Shown here piece by piece: positions 30,424-39,649 of a stretch of DNA of 64,000 nucleotides. The notes under the pieces are model-generated. The model was not told the DNA's origin. It made no database searches and saw only the letters and a program-made list of their open reading frames with translations. Made by a program: the position numbers and the translations under genes. Origin of the DNA: CAMDHY01 sp046156265 (lineage in GTDB: Bacteria; Pseudomonadota; Alphaproteobacteria; Rhizobiales; Segnochrobactraceae); contig NZ_JAWDIR010000005.1 in the NCBI RefSeq assembly GCF_046156265.1, positions 1 through 64,000 on the forward strand, written 5' to 3'. Position 1 is the first letter of the stretch. The number at the start of each line of letters is the position of its first letter.

Positions 30424-33090
30424 CTGAGCATCCGCAACTTCGACGCCCTGTTCGCCCCGAAGACGGTCGCGCTGATCGGCGCGAGCCACGAGCCGCGCAC
30501 GGCCGGGCGGGTGCTCGCCGACAATCTCTATGCCGGTGGCTTCGCCGGCCCGATCCTCACCGTCAGCGGTGCCGGTCGCGCCATCCGCTCGACGCTCTCC
30601 TATCGATCCGTGGCCGAGCTGCCGGTGACGCCGGATCTCGCCGTCATCGCCATGCCGCCGGCAGCCGTGCCCGGCCTCGTCGCCGAACTCGGCGCGCGCG
30701 GCTGCCGGGCGGCGATCATCGTCGGCGACGGTCCCAGCAGCGGTGCCGAGGCGGCGGCGCTGCAGGCGGCGATGCTCACGGCCGCCCGCCCGCACCTCAT
30801 GCGTCTCGTCGGGCCGAACAGCCTCGGCGTCGTCTCGCCCGCAGCGGGCCTCAATGCCAGCCTCGCGCCCGCGGCGCCGGCGGCCGGCGACATCGCCTTC
30901 CTCACCCAGTCCGGCACGGTGATGACGTCCGTGCTCGACCGCGCGGCGGCGCACGCGATCGGCTTCTCGCACGTCGTCTCGCTCGGCGGCATGGCCGACG
31001 TCGACTTCGGCGACATGCTGGACTTCCTCGCCGGCGACCGCCGCACCCGCGCCGTGCTGATGTATGTCGAGGCGATCACCGACGCGCGCAAGTTCATGTC
31101 GGCCGCGCGCGCCGCCGGTCGCCTGAAGCCCGTCGTCGTCGTCAAGGCCGGCCGCAGCAGCGGTGGCGCCCGTGCGGCGCGCTCCCACACCGGCACGCTC
31201 GCCGGCACCGATGCCGTCTACGAGGCGGCCTTCCGGCGTGCCGGCCTGCTGCGGGTCGGCGACCTGCGCGAACTCTTCGAGGCCGCCGCGACGCTCGCTG
31301 GCGGCCGGGCTGTGGCGGGCGACCGGCTCGTCGTCGTCACCAACGGCGGCGGCGTCGGCGTCCTCGCCACCGATGCACTGGAGGCCCAGGGCGGCCGCCT
31401 CGCCGAGCTCACGCCGGAAACTCTGGCTCGCTTCGCCGCTGGCGAACCGAGCGGCGGCGGAAATCCCGTCGACCTCGGTGCACGCGCCGACCGGGCCCGC
31501 TACGAGGCGGCGGTGGCGGCCGCGCTGTCGACCCCGGAGGCCGACGCGGTGCTGGTGCTGAACGCCCCCACCGCGCTCGCCGACGGGACCGAGGCGGCGG
31601 ACGGCGTCGTCGCCGCCCTCGCCGCCGGGCCGCCCCGGCCGACGCTCGCCTGCTGGCTCGGCGAGGCGACGGCGCGTGCGGGGCGGGCGCGCCTTGAGGC
31701 GGCGCGGGTGCCGACCTATTCCACGCCCGACGCCGCCGTGCGGGCGTTCATGCACCTCGTCGCCCACCGCCGGAACCGCGCCCTCCTGATGCAGGTGCCC
31801 GAAGCCGCCGCGCGCGCCACCGCCGCCGCGATCGAGGCCGCGCGCACCACCGTCGAGGCGGCCATCGCGGCAGGGCGCTCCGTTCTCACCGACGCCGAGG
31901 CGATGGCGGTGCTCGCCGGCTTCGGCATCCCGACGGTGGCGACACGCATCGCCGCGGCCGATCCGCTGGCTGCTGCGGAAGAGGCCGCCCGGATCGGCTT
32001 CCCCGCCGTCCTGAAGATCCTGTCGCCCGACATCGCCCACAAGTCGGAGGTCGGCGGCGTCCGTCTCGCCCTGGGGGACGCGGCCGCCGTCGAGGCGGCG
32101 GCGCGCGAGATGCTCGCGACCGTCGCCGCCCGCGCGCCGGGCGCGCGCGTCGACGGCTTCGTGGTGCAGGCGATGGCGCACCGGCCGCGCGCCCACGAAC
32201 TCGTCTGCGGCCTCAGCGAGGACGCGACGTTCGGGCCTGTGGTGCTGTTCGGCGCCGGCGGCACTGCCGTCGAGGTGCTCGACGACCACGCGATCGGCCT
32301 GCCGCCCCTCGACCTGATGCTGGCACGCGAAATGATCGGCCGCACCCGCGTCGCCCGCCTGCTCGCCGGCTACGGCGACCGCCCGCCGGCCGACCTTGAG
32401 GCGGTCGCCGCCGTGCTGGTGGCGCTGTCGGAGCTCGCCGTCGCCCTGCCCAACGTCGTCGAGCTCGACATCAACCCGCTCGTCGCCGACGCTGACGGCG
32501 TGCTGGCGCTCGACGCCCGGATCGTCGTCGCCCCCGTCGCCGCCGGCCGCCGGCTCGCCATCCGCCCCTATCCGCGCTCGCTCGAGCGGCGCGTCGGCAT
32601 CGACGGGAACGAGAGCTTCGAGGTGCGGCCGATCCGGCCGGAGGACGCGCCGGCGCTCGCCGAGATGGTCCGCCTGTCGACGCCGGAGGACCTCAGGCTG
32701 CGCTTCTTCGCCCCAGTCATGGAGCTTTCGGCCGAGCGCGCCGCCCGTCTCACCCAGATCGACTACGACCGCGAGATGGCGCTGGTGGCGGTGGCGGCCG
32801 ACGCCGCCATCGTCGGCGTCGTCCGGCTCATCGCCGATCCGGAGAACGACACGGCCGAATACGCCGTCATGGTGCGCTCGGACATGAAGGGGCGGGGCCT
32901 CGGCTCGGCGCTGATGGAGGCGATCCTCGACTATGCCCGCGCCCGCGGCACGGCCCGCGTCGTCGGCTCGGTGCTGCGCGAGAACACCTCGATGCTCAGG
33001 CTCTGCACCGATCTCGGTTTCACCATGCGGCCGGATCCCGACGATCCCGGCGTCGTCGCGGTCGAGCACACGCTGCAGCGGGGCGCCTGA
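30424..33090 (+). CDS. Acyl-CoA synthetase (ADP-forming)-like protein fused to a GNAT domain (Pat/PatZ-type protein acetyltransferase)
   Basis: 888-aa fusion: CoA-binding Rossmann domain (LFAPKTVALIGASHEP at residue about 8), succinyl-CoA-ligase-like domains, ATP-grasp (about 470-700; GFPAVLKILSPDIAHKSEVG) and a C-terminal GNAT domain (about 732-888; VRSDMKGRGLGSALMEAIL). Such proteins acetylate lysines, classically acetyl-CoA synthetase, and regulate central metabolism. The Rossmann motif lies upstream of the first ATG/GTG-type codon (GTG 30511). In that frame a stop at 30412 leaves CTG at 30424 (after TGAGG, 7 nt away) as the only plausible start, exactly where homologues begin MSIRN. This is unusual. 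Confidence 0.87.
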   Translation: MSIRNFDALFAPKTVALIGASHEPRTAGRVLADNLYAGGFAGPILTVSGAGRAIRSTLSYRSVAELPVTPDLAVIAMPPAAVPGLVAELGARGCRAAIIVGDGPSSGAEAAALQAAMLTAARPHLMRLVGPNSLGVVSPAAGLNASLAPAAPAAGDIAFLTQSGTVMTSVLDRAAAHAIGFSHVVSLGGMADVDFGDMLDFLAGDRRTRAVLMYVEAITDARKFMSAARAAGRLKPVVVVKAGRSSGGARAARSHTGTLAGTDAVYEAAFRRAGLLRVGDLRELFEAAATLAGGRAVAGDRLVVVTNGGGVGVLATDALEAQGGRLAELTPETLARFAAGEPSGGGNPVDLGARADRARYEAAVAAALSTPEADAVLVLNAPTALADGTEAADGVVAALAAGPPRPTLACWLGEATARAGRARLEAARVPTYSTPDAAVRAFMHLVAHRRNRALLMQVPEAAARATAAAIEAARTTVEAAIAAGRSVLTDAEAMAVLAGFGIPTVATRIAAADPLAAAEEAARIGFPAVLKILSPDIAHKSEVGGVRLALGDAAAVEAAAREMLATVAARAPGARVDGFVVQAMAHRPRAHELVCGLSEDATFGPVVLFGAGGTAVEVLDDHAIGLPPLDLMLAREMIGRTRVARLLAGYGDRPPADLEAVAAVLVALSELAVALPNVVELDINPLVADADGVLALDARIVVAPVAAGRRLAIRPYPRSLERRVGIDGNESFEVRPIRPEDAPALAEMVRLSTPEDLRLRFFAPVMELSAERAARLTQIDYDREMALVAVAADAAIVGVVRLIADPENDTAEYAVMVRSDMKGRGLGSALMEAILDYARARGTARVVGSVLRENTSMLRLCTDLGFTMRPDPDDPGVVAVEHTLQRGA

Positions 33091-33101
33091 CGGCTGCCGC
33101 G

Positions 33102-34082
33102 TCAGGTCTCCGGCGCGAAGGCGTACTCCGTCACCTGCCGCCAGGTCTCGCCCGGTCGCAGCACCGGCGAGGGGAAGTGCGGCTTGTTCGGTCCGTCCGG
33201 GAAGGTCTGCGGCTCGAGGCAGAGGCCGGCGTGCGGGAAGAACGGCACGCCGAGGCCGCCGCCGTCATAGACCTGCAGGCCCGGCGCCGTCGTCCGACAA
33301 GTCAGCACGAGCCCGCCGCCGATGACGGTGGCCGCGGGATGCAGCCCGTCGTCCGCGGGCGTCGCGTCCAGCACGTAGTTGTGGTCGAGGCGCGGACCGT
33401 CGGCGAGGCGGCGGGGCTCGCGAAGATCGAAGGGGGTGCCCGCGACCGGGGCGATCTCACCGGTCGGGATGAGGTCGGCATCGACCGGCGTGATGTGTGC
33501 TGCGTGCACGGCGAGGCGGTGCTCCAGCACGGCGCGGCCGGGCGCCAGCGTGAAGTAGGAATGGTGGGCGAGGCCGACCATCGTCGGCGCGTCGGTGGTC
33601 GCCGTCATCGTCACCCTGAGCGTCGCAGGCGCCGCGAGCGTGTAGGTCACGCGCGCCGTCAGCGTGCCGGGATAGCCCTCCTCGCCATCCGGCGAGACGA
33701 TCTCGAAGGTCGCGGACGTGGCATCGGAGGCTACCAGCCGCCACGGCCGGTGCGAGAAGCCGCGCAGCCCGCCGTGCAGGTGCGTGCGGCCGCGCTCGTT
33801 GAGCCCGAGCTGGTAGGTCCGGCCGTCCAGTGTGAAGCGGCCGCCGCCGATGCGGTTGGCGTGGCGGCCGGCGGTGGTGCCGACATAGCCGGGATTGTGC
33901 AGGTAGCCGGCAAGATCCGGGTAGCCGAGCACCACCGGCCGCGGCCCCTCCGGCGCCGGAACCGTCAGCGACTGGACCGACGCACCGAACCCGATCACCG
34001 TCGCCGCGGTCCCGTCGGCCAGCGACAGCGCGACTGCGGCGATCTCGACGCCGTCGATGGTTCCGATGGTGGAGACGGTCAT
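33102..34082 (-). CDS. galM: Aldose 1-epimerase (galactose mutarotase)
   Basis: 326-aa mutarotase interconverting alpha and beta anomers of aldoses. Conserved pieces: NRIGGGRFTLDG (substrate site), LNERGRTHLHGGLRGFSHRPW with the catalytic His, LAHHSYFTLA, DHNYVLD and the C-terminal LCLEPQTFPDGPNKPHFPS with the catalytic Glu. Full length for the family. It is convergent with the Pat-like gene (11-bp gap) and divergent from a GNAT gene. The 185-bp upstream gap contains AACCG...CGGTT (34199-34215), a weak inverted repeat. Confidence 0.94.
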   Translation of the reverse strand: MTVSTIGTIDGVEIAAVALSLADGTAATVIGFGASVQSLTVPAPEGPRPVVLGYPDLAGYLHNPGYVGTTAGRHANRIGGGRFTLDGRTYQLGLNERGRTHLHGGLRGFSHRPWRLVASDATSATFEIVSPDGEEGYPGTLTARVTYTLAAPATLRVTMTATTDAPTMVGLAHHSYFTLAPGRAVLEHRLAVHAAHITPVDADLIPTGEIAPVAGTPFDLREPRRLADGPRLDHNYVLDATPADDGLHPAATVIGGGLVLTCRTTAPGLQVYDGGGLGVPFFPHAGLCLEPQTFPDGPNKPHFPSPVLRPGETWRQVTEYAFAPET

Positions 34083-34267
34083 GGGCGGGTTCCGTGGCGG
34101 CCGGATGGCGGCTGCGCCGTCCGGCCGGATCTTTCCGGGCGGCGCAGCCGGCGCGCAGCCTAGAGCGGCGCCGGCAGCCCCGCCAACGGGATTTTACCAA
34201 CCGGTGAAGACGGTTCGGCTAACCTTGCGGGACCGCCGCGATGGACGGTGGGTGAGGGGAGCACGCC

Positions 34268-34822
34268 ATGACGCGGGCAGGCGCAGCGCCGGACGAGATC
34301 GACCCGAAGATCCGGCGGGCGGAGCCGGGCGATCTCGCCGCCATCGAGCGCATCATCTCGGCCGCGTTCACCCCCTACATCCCGCGTCTCGGCCGACCGC
34401 CGGGGGTGATGAAGAACGACTATGCCGCCTTCATCGCCGCCGGCGCCGCGTTCGTGCGGATGGGCGATCCGGTGGGGACTGCGGGCGGCGAGCGGCTGAA
34501 TGGAGCGAGCGACGGCCCGGCCGCGGAACGGGGCAGTGGCGAAGGCCCCGTCGAAGGCGTCATCGTGCTCGTCGACGAGGAGGACGTCCTCTATGTCGAC
34601 ACCCTCGGTGTCGACCCGGCGGCGCACGGCCGCGGCCATGGCCGCGCCCTACTCGACTTCGCCGCTGCGGAAGCGCGCCGTCGTGGCTTTCCGGCGCTCC
34701 GGCTCTGCACCAATCTCGTGATGCACGAGAATCTCACCTTCTACCGCCACCTCGGCTGGCGGGAGACCCACCGCGGTACCCAGGCGGGCTTCGAGCGGGT
34801 GTTCTACCGCAAGGAGGTTTGA
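34268..34822 (+). CDS. GNAT-family N-acetyltransferase
   Basis: 184-aa acetyl-CoA-dependent acyltransferase. Acceptor loop region at about 20-45; the acetyl-CoA binding motif A is DTLGVDPAAHGRGHGRALLDF (V-D-P...G-x-G), and motif B follows (LCTNLVMHENLTFYRHLGW). A low-complexity insert (residues about 65-95, GTAGGERLNGASDGPAAERG) interrupts the core beta sheet and is not typical of the family. The ATG follows GGGGAG. The acceptor substrate is unknown. Confidence 0.82.
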   Translation: MTRAGAAPDEIDPKIRRAEPGDLAAIERIISAAFTPYIPRLGRPPGVMKNDYAAFIAAGAAFVRMGDPVGTAGGERLNGASDGPAAERGSGEGPVEGVIVLVDEEDVLYVDTLGVDPAAHGRGHGRALLDFAAAEARRRGFPALRLCTNLVMHENLTFYRHLGWRETHRGTQAGFERVFYRKEV

Positions 34823-34839
34823 TTGGCGGGGCCACGCCC

Positions 34840-35454
34840 TCAGCCGCGGCGCGCCAGGGCGAGGCCGAGCCCCGCGCCGATCAGCGCCCCGCCCGTCAGC
34901 CGGTTGCGCAGTCGCCCGCGCCCCGCGAGTAGCCGACGGCCGCGTCCCGCGAAGACGGCCCAGAGCGAGTCGCCCGCCGCTGCCACGATCACGAACGTCG
35001 CAGCGAGCAGCACGAGCTGCGGTCCGGCGGGCTCGGACGGCTCGACGAACTGCGGCAGCAGGGCGCCGTAGAACAGCAGCGTCTTCGGGTTGGTGAACGA
35101 CACCAGCACGCCGCGCAGGAACGCCGCGCGGTCAGGACGCGCCGAGGGTCCCACGTCCGCAAGGTCGCCCGCCGGGGCCCGCCAGAGGCGCACGCCGAGG
35201 AAGACCAGATAGGCGACACCGATCCAGCGCAGCCATTCGAAGATGTCGGCCAGCACCGTCATCGCCGTCGCCATCCCCGCGACGACCAGCGCCAGTTGCA
35301 GGACCATCGCGGCCGAGGTGCCGGCCACGGTCACCAGTCCCGCGCGCGGCCCGCGCGCCAGGGCGTTCGCGACGATGAGCGCGACGTTCGGGCCCGGAAT
35401 GGCGACCAGCACCAGCACCGCCGCCACGAAGCCGAGATAGAGATCGAGGGACAT
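34840..35454 (-). CDS. LysE/RhtB-family amino-acid exporter
   Basis: 204-aa inner-membrane protein with about six helices. The family opening LGFVAAVLVLVAIPGPNVALIVANALARGPRAG (residues 6-38) contains the conserved PGPN, and RGVLVSFTNPKTLLFYGALLPQF is the second signature. It exports amino acids or derivatives such as homoserine lactone or threonine. The gene is convergent with the GNAT gene (17-bp gap). Specific substrate cannot be told. Confidence 0.88.
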   Translation of the reverse strand: MSLDLYLGFVAAVLVLVAIPGPNVALIVANALARGPRAGLVTVAGTSAAMVLQLALVVAGMATAMTVLADIFEWLRWIGVAYLVFLGVRLWRAPAGDLADVGPSARPDRAAFLRGVLVSFTNPKTLLFYGALLPQFVEPSEPAGPQLVLLAATFVIVAAAGDSLWAVFAGRGRRLLAGRGRLRNRLTGGALIGAGLGLALARRG

Positions 35455-35532
35455 GCGGCCGCTACCACAAGCATTGCGGCGGCGAGTGTGGGCGCCTCAC
35501 GGCCAGCGGCGCAAGACGGTCCGTCGACACAT

Positions 35533-35567
35533 CAAAGAAAGGGGCGTCCTCCGGTGGAGACGCCCCT
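35533..35567 (-). terminator. Rho-independent terminator of the M16 peptidase operon
   Basis: On the minus strand a 9-bp stem (AGGGGCGTC/GACGCCCCT, 10-nt loop) is followed by TTTCTTTG. It stands 34 bp beyond the stop of the last gene of the pepA-lspA-lipoprotein-M16-M16 series, making it the clearest intrinsic terminator in the window. Confidence 0.8.
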
Positions 35568-35600
35568 TCACATCACCAGTCTCAGGCGTCTGACGCCCCG

Positions 35601-36953
35601 TCAGGACGCCTTCGGGCCGACCGTCACCACCGTCAGGTCGCCGGCGTCGAGCAGGCGCTTGGCGACGCGGCGCAGGTCTTCGAGCGTCACCGCCTCGATC
35701 AGCGCGTTGCGCTCGTCGATGTAGCTGGCGTCGAGGCCGTCGAGCTGCAGCCCGACGAGCTGCGAGGCGATCTTGCCGGACGAGTCGAAGCGCAGCGGGA
35801 ACGAGCCGGTGAGGAAGCGCTTGGCGTCGGCGAGCTCCTGCTCGCTCGGGCCGGTGGTGGCCATCCGGCGCACTTCCGTCTCGATCAGCCCGACCACCTC
35901 GGCGGTCTTGTCGGCGCTGGTGGAGGTGCCGCCGGCGAACACGCCTGCCTGATCGTAGGGCAGCAGGTAAGTGTAGATCGAGTAGGCGAGGCCGCGCTTC
36001 TCGCGCACTTCCTCGAACAGCCAGGAGGTGAAGGTCCCGCCGCCGAGGATGTGGTTCATCACGAAGGCCGGGATGAAGTCCGGGTCGCTGCGCAAGAGCC
36101 CCGGGCCGCCGAAGCGGATCACCGTCTGCGGGCTCTCGAAGGTGTCCTCGGCGCGGGCGCCCGACTTCGGCGCCGTCGGCGGCACCGGCGTCAGCTCCGC
36201 CGTCTGCGGCAGGCCCCCGAAGGTCTTGTCGAGGAGGGGTGCGAGCGTCGCCGCGTCGATCGCGCCGACGACGCCGATGACGAGGTTGTCGCGGGCGAAG
36301 GCGCGGCCATGGAAGGCGGCGAGGTCGTCGCGGCCGAGGGCCGTGACGGTCGCCTCGGTTCCGTTCGCCGGGCGTCCGTAGGGGTGGCCGGCGAAGGCCG
36401 TCGACGCCCACAGGCGGCCGGCGATCGAATCAGGGTCCCGCTCGCTGCGGCGCAGCGACGAGATCGCCTGGGTGCGCATCCGCGCGATCGGCTCGGCGTC
36501 GAAGCGGGGCGCGGTCAAAGCGAGGCGCAGCAGATCGAAGGCGGCGTCGCGGTTCTCCGACAGCGTCGTCAGCTCGCCGTGGAAGGCGTCGCGTCCGGCG
36601 TCGAACGACAGGCGGACGTTGAGGTCGGCGAGGCGGGCCTGGAAGGCGCCGGAATCAAGGTCGCCGGCGCCCTCGTCGAGCATCGTCGACAAGAGGTTGG
36701 CGACGCCTTCCTTGCCCTCGGGGTCCTGGACGGAGCCGGCCCCGTCGAAGGCGAAGTCCATGGCGATCAGCGGCACGGTGTCGTCGGAGACGAGCCAGGC
36801 CTCGATGCCGCCGGGGCTGACCACCTTCTCGATGGTCATGGCGGCGGCGGGGCCGGCCCACAGGAAGGCGGCGGCCATGACGGGCAGCGCCGCGCGCGTC
36901 GCCGGACGGGCGAGACGGGAGACGAGATGCACGATGTTGGACATGAGGATCAT
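35601..36953 (-). CDS. M16-family peptidase-like protein lacking the zinc motif (non-catalytic partner)
   Basis: 450-aa periplasmic insulinase-like protein. A signal peptide (PVMAAAFLWAGPAAAM) precedes an M16 N-domain in which the HxxEH zinc motif is replaced (NLLSTMLDEGAG), then an M16 C-domain (FGGPGLLRSDPDFIPAFVMN, FTSWLFEEVREKRGLAYSIY). Alpha-proteobacterial M16B pairs normally combine one active and one inactive subunit, as in the mitochondrial processing peptidase; the preceding gene is the active one. Start uncertain: a GTG at 36983 overlaps the upstream stop (GTGA), and ATG 36953 and ATG 36944 are alternatives. I use 36953. Confidence 0.85.
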   Translation of the reverse strand: MILMSNIVHLVSRLARPATRAALPVMAAAFLWAGPAAAMTIEKVVSPGGIEAWLVSDDTVPLIAMDFAFDGAGSVQDPEGKEGVANLLSTMLDEGAGDLDSGAFQARLADLNVRLSFDAGRDAFHGELTTLSENRDAAFDLLRLALTAPRFDAEPIARMRTQAISSLRRSERDPDSIAGRLWASTAFAGHPYGRPANGTEATVTALGRDDLAAFHGRAFARDNLVIGVVGAIDAATLAPLLDKTFGGLPQTAELTPVPPTAPKSGARAEDTFESPQTVIRFGGPGLLRSDPDFIPAFVMNHILGGGTFTSWLFEEVREKRGLAYSIYTYLLPYDQAGVFAGGTSTSADKTAEVVGLIETEVRRMATTGPSEQELADAKRFLTGSFPLRFDSSGKIASQLVGLQLDGLDASYIDERNALIEAVTLEDLRRVAKRLLDAGDLTVVTVGPKAS

Positions 36954-36979
36954 CCGATGCGTGCGGAAACGGGATTGCG

Positions 36980-38443
36980 TCACGACTTCGACGGCGTGGC
37001 GGCCGGCGGCGTCGCCGGGCCTTCACCGCCGCCGTCGGCGGCGGTGGCGGCCGCCTTGGGCAGCAGCCGACCGATGACGGCGCGATCCGGGTCGAGGCGC
37101 TGCGCCGCGGCCTTCACGGCGTCGGCGTTGACCGCCTCGATGCGCGACGGCCACGTCTTGGCGTCCTCCACCGTGCCGCCGGTCGTCAGCGCGACGCCAA
37201 AGATGCGGGCGAGGGTGGACTGGCTGTCCTGGGCATAGACCGCGTCGGCGACGATCGTGCGCTTCGCCCGCGCCAGTTCCTCGTCGGTGACGCCGTTCGC
37301 CGCCACGTCGGCGAGCACGGCCAGCAGGCGCGCTTCCATCGCCTCGACCGTCTGGCCATCGCGTGGCACCGCGTAGAGGGTCACCTCGCCATCGTCGAGA
37401 TTGGAGCCGCGATAATAGGCGCCGGCCGACACCGCCGGGCCGTCGTCGCGGACGAGCTGGCGATAGAGCCGGCTGGTCGAACCGCCGCCGAGGACCTCGG
37501 ACAGCACCTCGAGCGCCTCCGCCTCGCCAGGCTCGCCGGTCGCGTAGCTCGGGGCGGTCCAGGCCATGCGCGTGCTCGCCTGGGCGACGCGCTCGTCGGA
37601 GAGCGTGACGACGCGCTGGGCGGGCAGCGACTGCACCTGCGGCCGGATGCGCGGGCCGGGTTCGGCGCGCCGCGCCACCTTGCCGTAGGTCTCCTCGGCG
37701 AGCTTGCGAACCTCGGACGCATCGACGTCGCCGGCGACGACGAGGACGGCATTGTTGGGGGTGTAGTAGCGGTCGTAGAAGGCGATCGCGTCGTCGCGGT
37801 TGAGCTGCTCGATCTCCGAGCGCCAGCCGATCACCGGCACGCCGTAGGGATGGTTGACCCAGAGCGCGGCGTCGAGGGCTTCGCCCAGCTGGGCGGAGGG
37901 CTCGGAATCGGTGCGGCTCGAGCGCTCCTCCAGCACCACCTGGCGCTCCGGCAGAACCTGCTCGTCGGTGAGCACCAGGTTCGCCATGCGGTCGGCCTCG
38001 AAGCCCATGACGAGGGGCAGCTGCTCCTTGGCGATGCGCTGGAAATAGGCGGTGTAGTCGTTCGAGGTGAAGGCGTTCTCCTCGCCGCCGACGTCGGCGA
38101 CGGCTTTCGAGAACATGCCCTCGGGATGAGTTTTGGTCCCCTTGAACATCAGGTGCTCGAGGAAGTGGGCGATGCCCGACTTGCCCGGCTGCTCGTCTGC
38201 CGAGCCGACCTTGTACCAGACCATGTGGGTGACGACGGGGGCGCGGCGGTCGGGGATGACCACCACCTGCAGGCCGTTGTCGAGGGTGAAGCTCTCGGCG
38301 GCGGGGGCGATCTCGGCGGCGGCGAAAGCTGCGCTGGTGAACGCGAGCGACGGCACGAAGCCGGGGCCTGACAGGCCGGAAAAGGCGAACGGCGCCGTCG
38401 CCAGCAGGGCGACCACAGCGAGGCGGCGGATGGGATTCGTCAC
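36980..38443 (-). CDS. M16-family zinc peptidase (catalytic subunit)
   Basis: 487-aa secreted peptidase. Signal peptide (residues 1-42) and the inverted zinc motif HFLEH at residues 93-97 in AHFLEHLMFKGTKTHPEG, with the third ligand Glu in QVVLEERSSR. The M16 C-domain (AWTAPSYATGEPGEAEAL, LSEVLGGGSTSRLYRQLV) follows. It processes or degrades peptides in the periplasm, probably as a heterodimer with the next gene, which it overlaps by 4 bp. A palindrome lies 112 bp upstream of its start. Confidence 0.93.
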   Translation of the reverse strand: MTNPIRRLAVVALLATAPFAFSGLSGPGFVPSLAFTSAAFAAAEIAPAAESFTLDNGLQVVVIPDRRAPVVTHMVWYKVGSADEQPGKSGIAHFLEHLMFKGTKTHPEGMFSKAVADVGGEENAFTSNDYTAYFQRIAKEQLPLVMGFEADRMANLVLTDEQVLPERQVVLEERSSRTDSEPSAQLGEALDAALWVNHPYGVPVIGWRSEIEQLNRDDAIAFYDRYYTPNNAVLVVAGDVDASEVRKLAEETYGKVARRAEPGPRIRPQVQSLPAQRVVTLSDERVAQASTRMAWTAPSYATGEPGEAEALEVLSEVLGGGSTSRLYRQLVRDDGPAVSAGAYYRGSNLDDGEVTLYAVPRDGQTVEAMEARLLAVLADVAANGVTDEELARAKRTIVADAVYAQDSQSTLARIFGVALTTGGTVEDAKTWPSRIEAVNADAVKAAAQRLDPDRAVIGRLLPKAAATAADGGGEGPATPPAATPSKS

Positions 38444-38796
38444 GGGGCGATCTCTCCACGCGGAAGGGGACGGTGCGGTACACGGCCGCCATTTGGGCGG
38501 CGCGGCGCGCGTCCTTGGCCAACGGTATAGGCGCCGGATCGGCGGCGACCACTGAACATTCGGTAATGTTGCGGGTCGCGGCGCATCGGTCGCGCCTCGA
38601 GGGGACGCACGCTCATCTTCCGCCCGACGACGGCGGCGGGCAGCCGACCGGTTGACGCTGGCGGCAAGTCATCGCAGGCCGGACAACGCATCCGGTGTCC
38701 GCGACCGTCGGGACCTGTCGCTCGACGGTGGGCCGAAGCAGGGCCGTCTAAGGTCCCGAATCTCGCGACGCGTTGCCGACGTCGGAACGAAGCTGG
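38444..38796. other. 353-bp intergenic region with AACATT-N4-AATGTT palindrome
   Basis: No convincing gene. It separates the BamF-like lipoprotein stop from the M16 peptidase start (both minus strand). It contains the palindrome at 38555-38570 and, on the minus strand, TATACC at 38529-38524 as a possible -10 element, so the M16 pair may have its own promoter. Confidence 0.5.
38555..38570. promoter_or_regulatory. Palindrome AACATT-CGGT-AATGTT upstream of the M16 peptidase pair
   Basis: Perfect 6-bp arms with a 4-bp spacer in an otherwise GC-rich gap. If TATACC (38529-38524, minus) is the -10 box, the palindrome is centred about 45 bp upstream of the transcript start, a usual activator position. 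Confidence 0.4.
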
Positions 38797-39519
38797 TCAG
38801 TTGCCGGCGACGCCCGGGATCTGGCGGTTCGCCATGCGCGGATCGCCGATGCCGTCATTGACCGGCTTGCCTTCCGTCGGGTCGGCGGGCATCGCCGCCG
38901 TCGCGGCCGGGGTGCGATACTCCTCCGGCGGCTCGATCAGGTACTTACGCGTCGGCGCCTGGCCGATGTCCGGGCCACCGGAGCTCGGCGAATTCACCTT
39001 CAGCGTCTGCAACTCGGTCTGGGTCAGGCGTTCCCCGCCGGTGCGCTTCGTCGAATCCGTATTGTACGCCTGTGCCCCCGCCAGGCCACCACCCGGGATG
39101 CGGCCGGCCTGGACTTCCGCCGAGGTCAGGCGGTCGCCGGAGTGCATCGCCTCGCGCAGCACCTCTCCCGGATCCTTCTGGCCGGCAGCGCGCGACGCCG
39201 CCGCGACTTCCTCCGGGTTCGTCGGCCACTCCGTGCCGGCGGTGGCGCCGGGGCTCGATTCCGGCGGACGCAGGTCCGTCGAGGGCGGCACGACGATCGG
39301 TGAGCGCGGCGCATACTGGATCGAATTGGACGGCGGATCGACGATGCCGGCGCCGGTGAGCAGCCGATGCATCAGCGGCTGGCCCTCCTGGGTCTGCGCC
39401 GACGTGCCGTCGTCGTAATAATCCTGCGGCCCGCCGACGCAGCCGGCAGCGAGGCCGCCGAGGGCGAGAATTGCGAGCGCACGGGTCGTCAGCGCGCGGG
39501 TCGTCTTCGTGATCGCCAT
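38797..39519 (-). CDS. BamF-like (DUF3035) lipoprotein
   Basis: 240-aa outer-membrane lipoprotein. The signal sequence ends in a lipobox (LALGGLAAGC), giving an acylated Cys at about residue 25. The rest is Pro/Ser/Gly-rich and disordered with the DUF3035-like segments SPIVVPPSTDLRPPESSPG and EWPTNPEEVAAASRAAG. The family contains BamF, an accessory lipoprotein of the beta-barrel assembly machine in Caulobacter. It lies between lspA, which processes lipoproteins, and the M16 pair, an order I recall from other Rhizobiales. ATG 39519 is chosen because it begins the lipoprotein signal. Confidence 0.72.
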   Translation of the reverse strand: MAITKTTRALTTRALAILALGGLAAGCVGGPQDYYDDGTSAQTQEGQPLMHRLLTGAGIVDPPSNSIQYAPRSPIVVPPSTDLRPPESSPGATAGTEWPTNPEEVAAASRAAGQKDPGEVLREAMHSGDRLTSAEVQAGRIPGGGLAGAQAYNTDSTKRTGGERLTQTELQTLKVNSPSSGGPDIGQAPTRKYLIEPPEEYRTPAATAAMPADPTEGKPVNDGIGDPRMANRQIPGVAGN

Positions 39520-39649
39520 GCCGGACTTCACCGTTCCGCTTCGTCCACCGCAGCGCCAACGGCGCCGGACGTACTCTTCTCCGACGCTTGCGACGCCGGG
39601 ATTCGACGGCGCCATCAAGACACCGGTTTTGCGGCAGCTTTGGGACCGC

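Noticed and set aside
29950..33069. A 1039-codon minus-strand open frame opposite fixK and the Pat-like gene
   Set aside because: No homology seen; the plus strand holds clear domains over the same stretch.
30511..33090. GTG 30511 as the start of the Pat-like gene
   Set aside because: It would remove the conserved Rossmann motif of the CoA-binding domain that is encoded directly upstream in the same frame.
34199..34215. AACCG...CGGTT upstream of galM
   Set aside because: Only 5-bp arms; expected by chance in such a GC-rich sequence.
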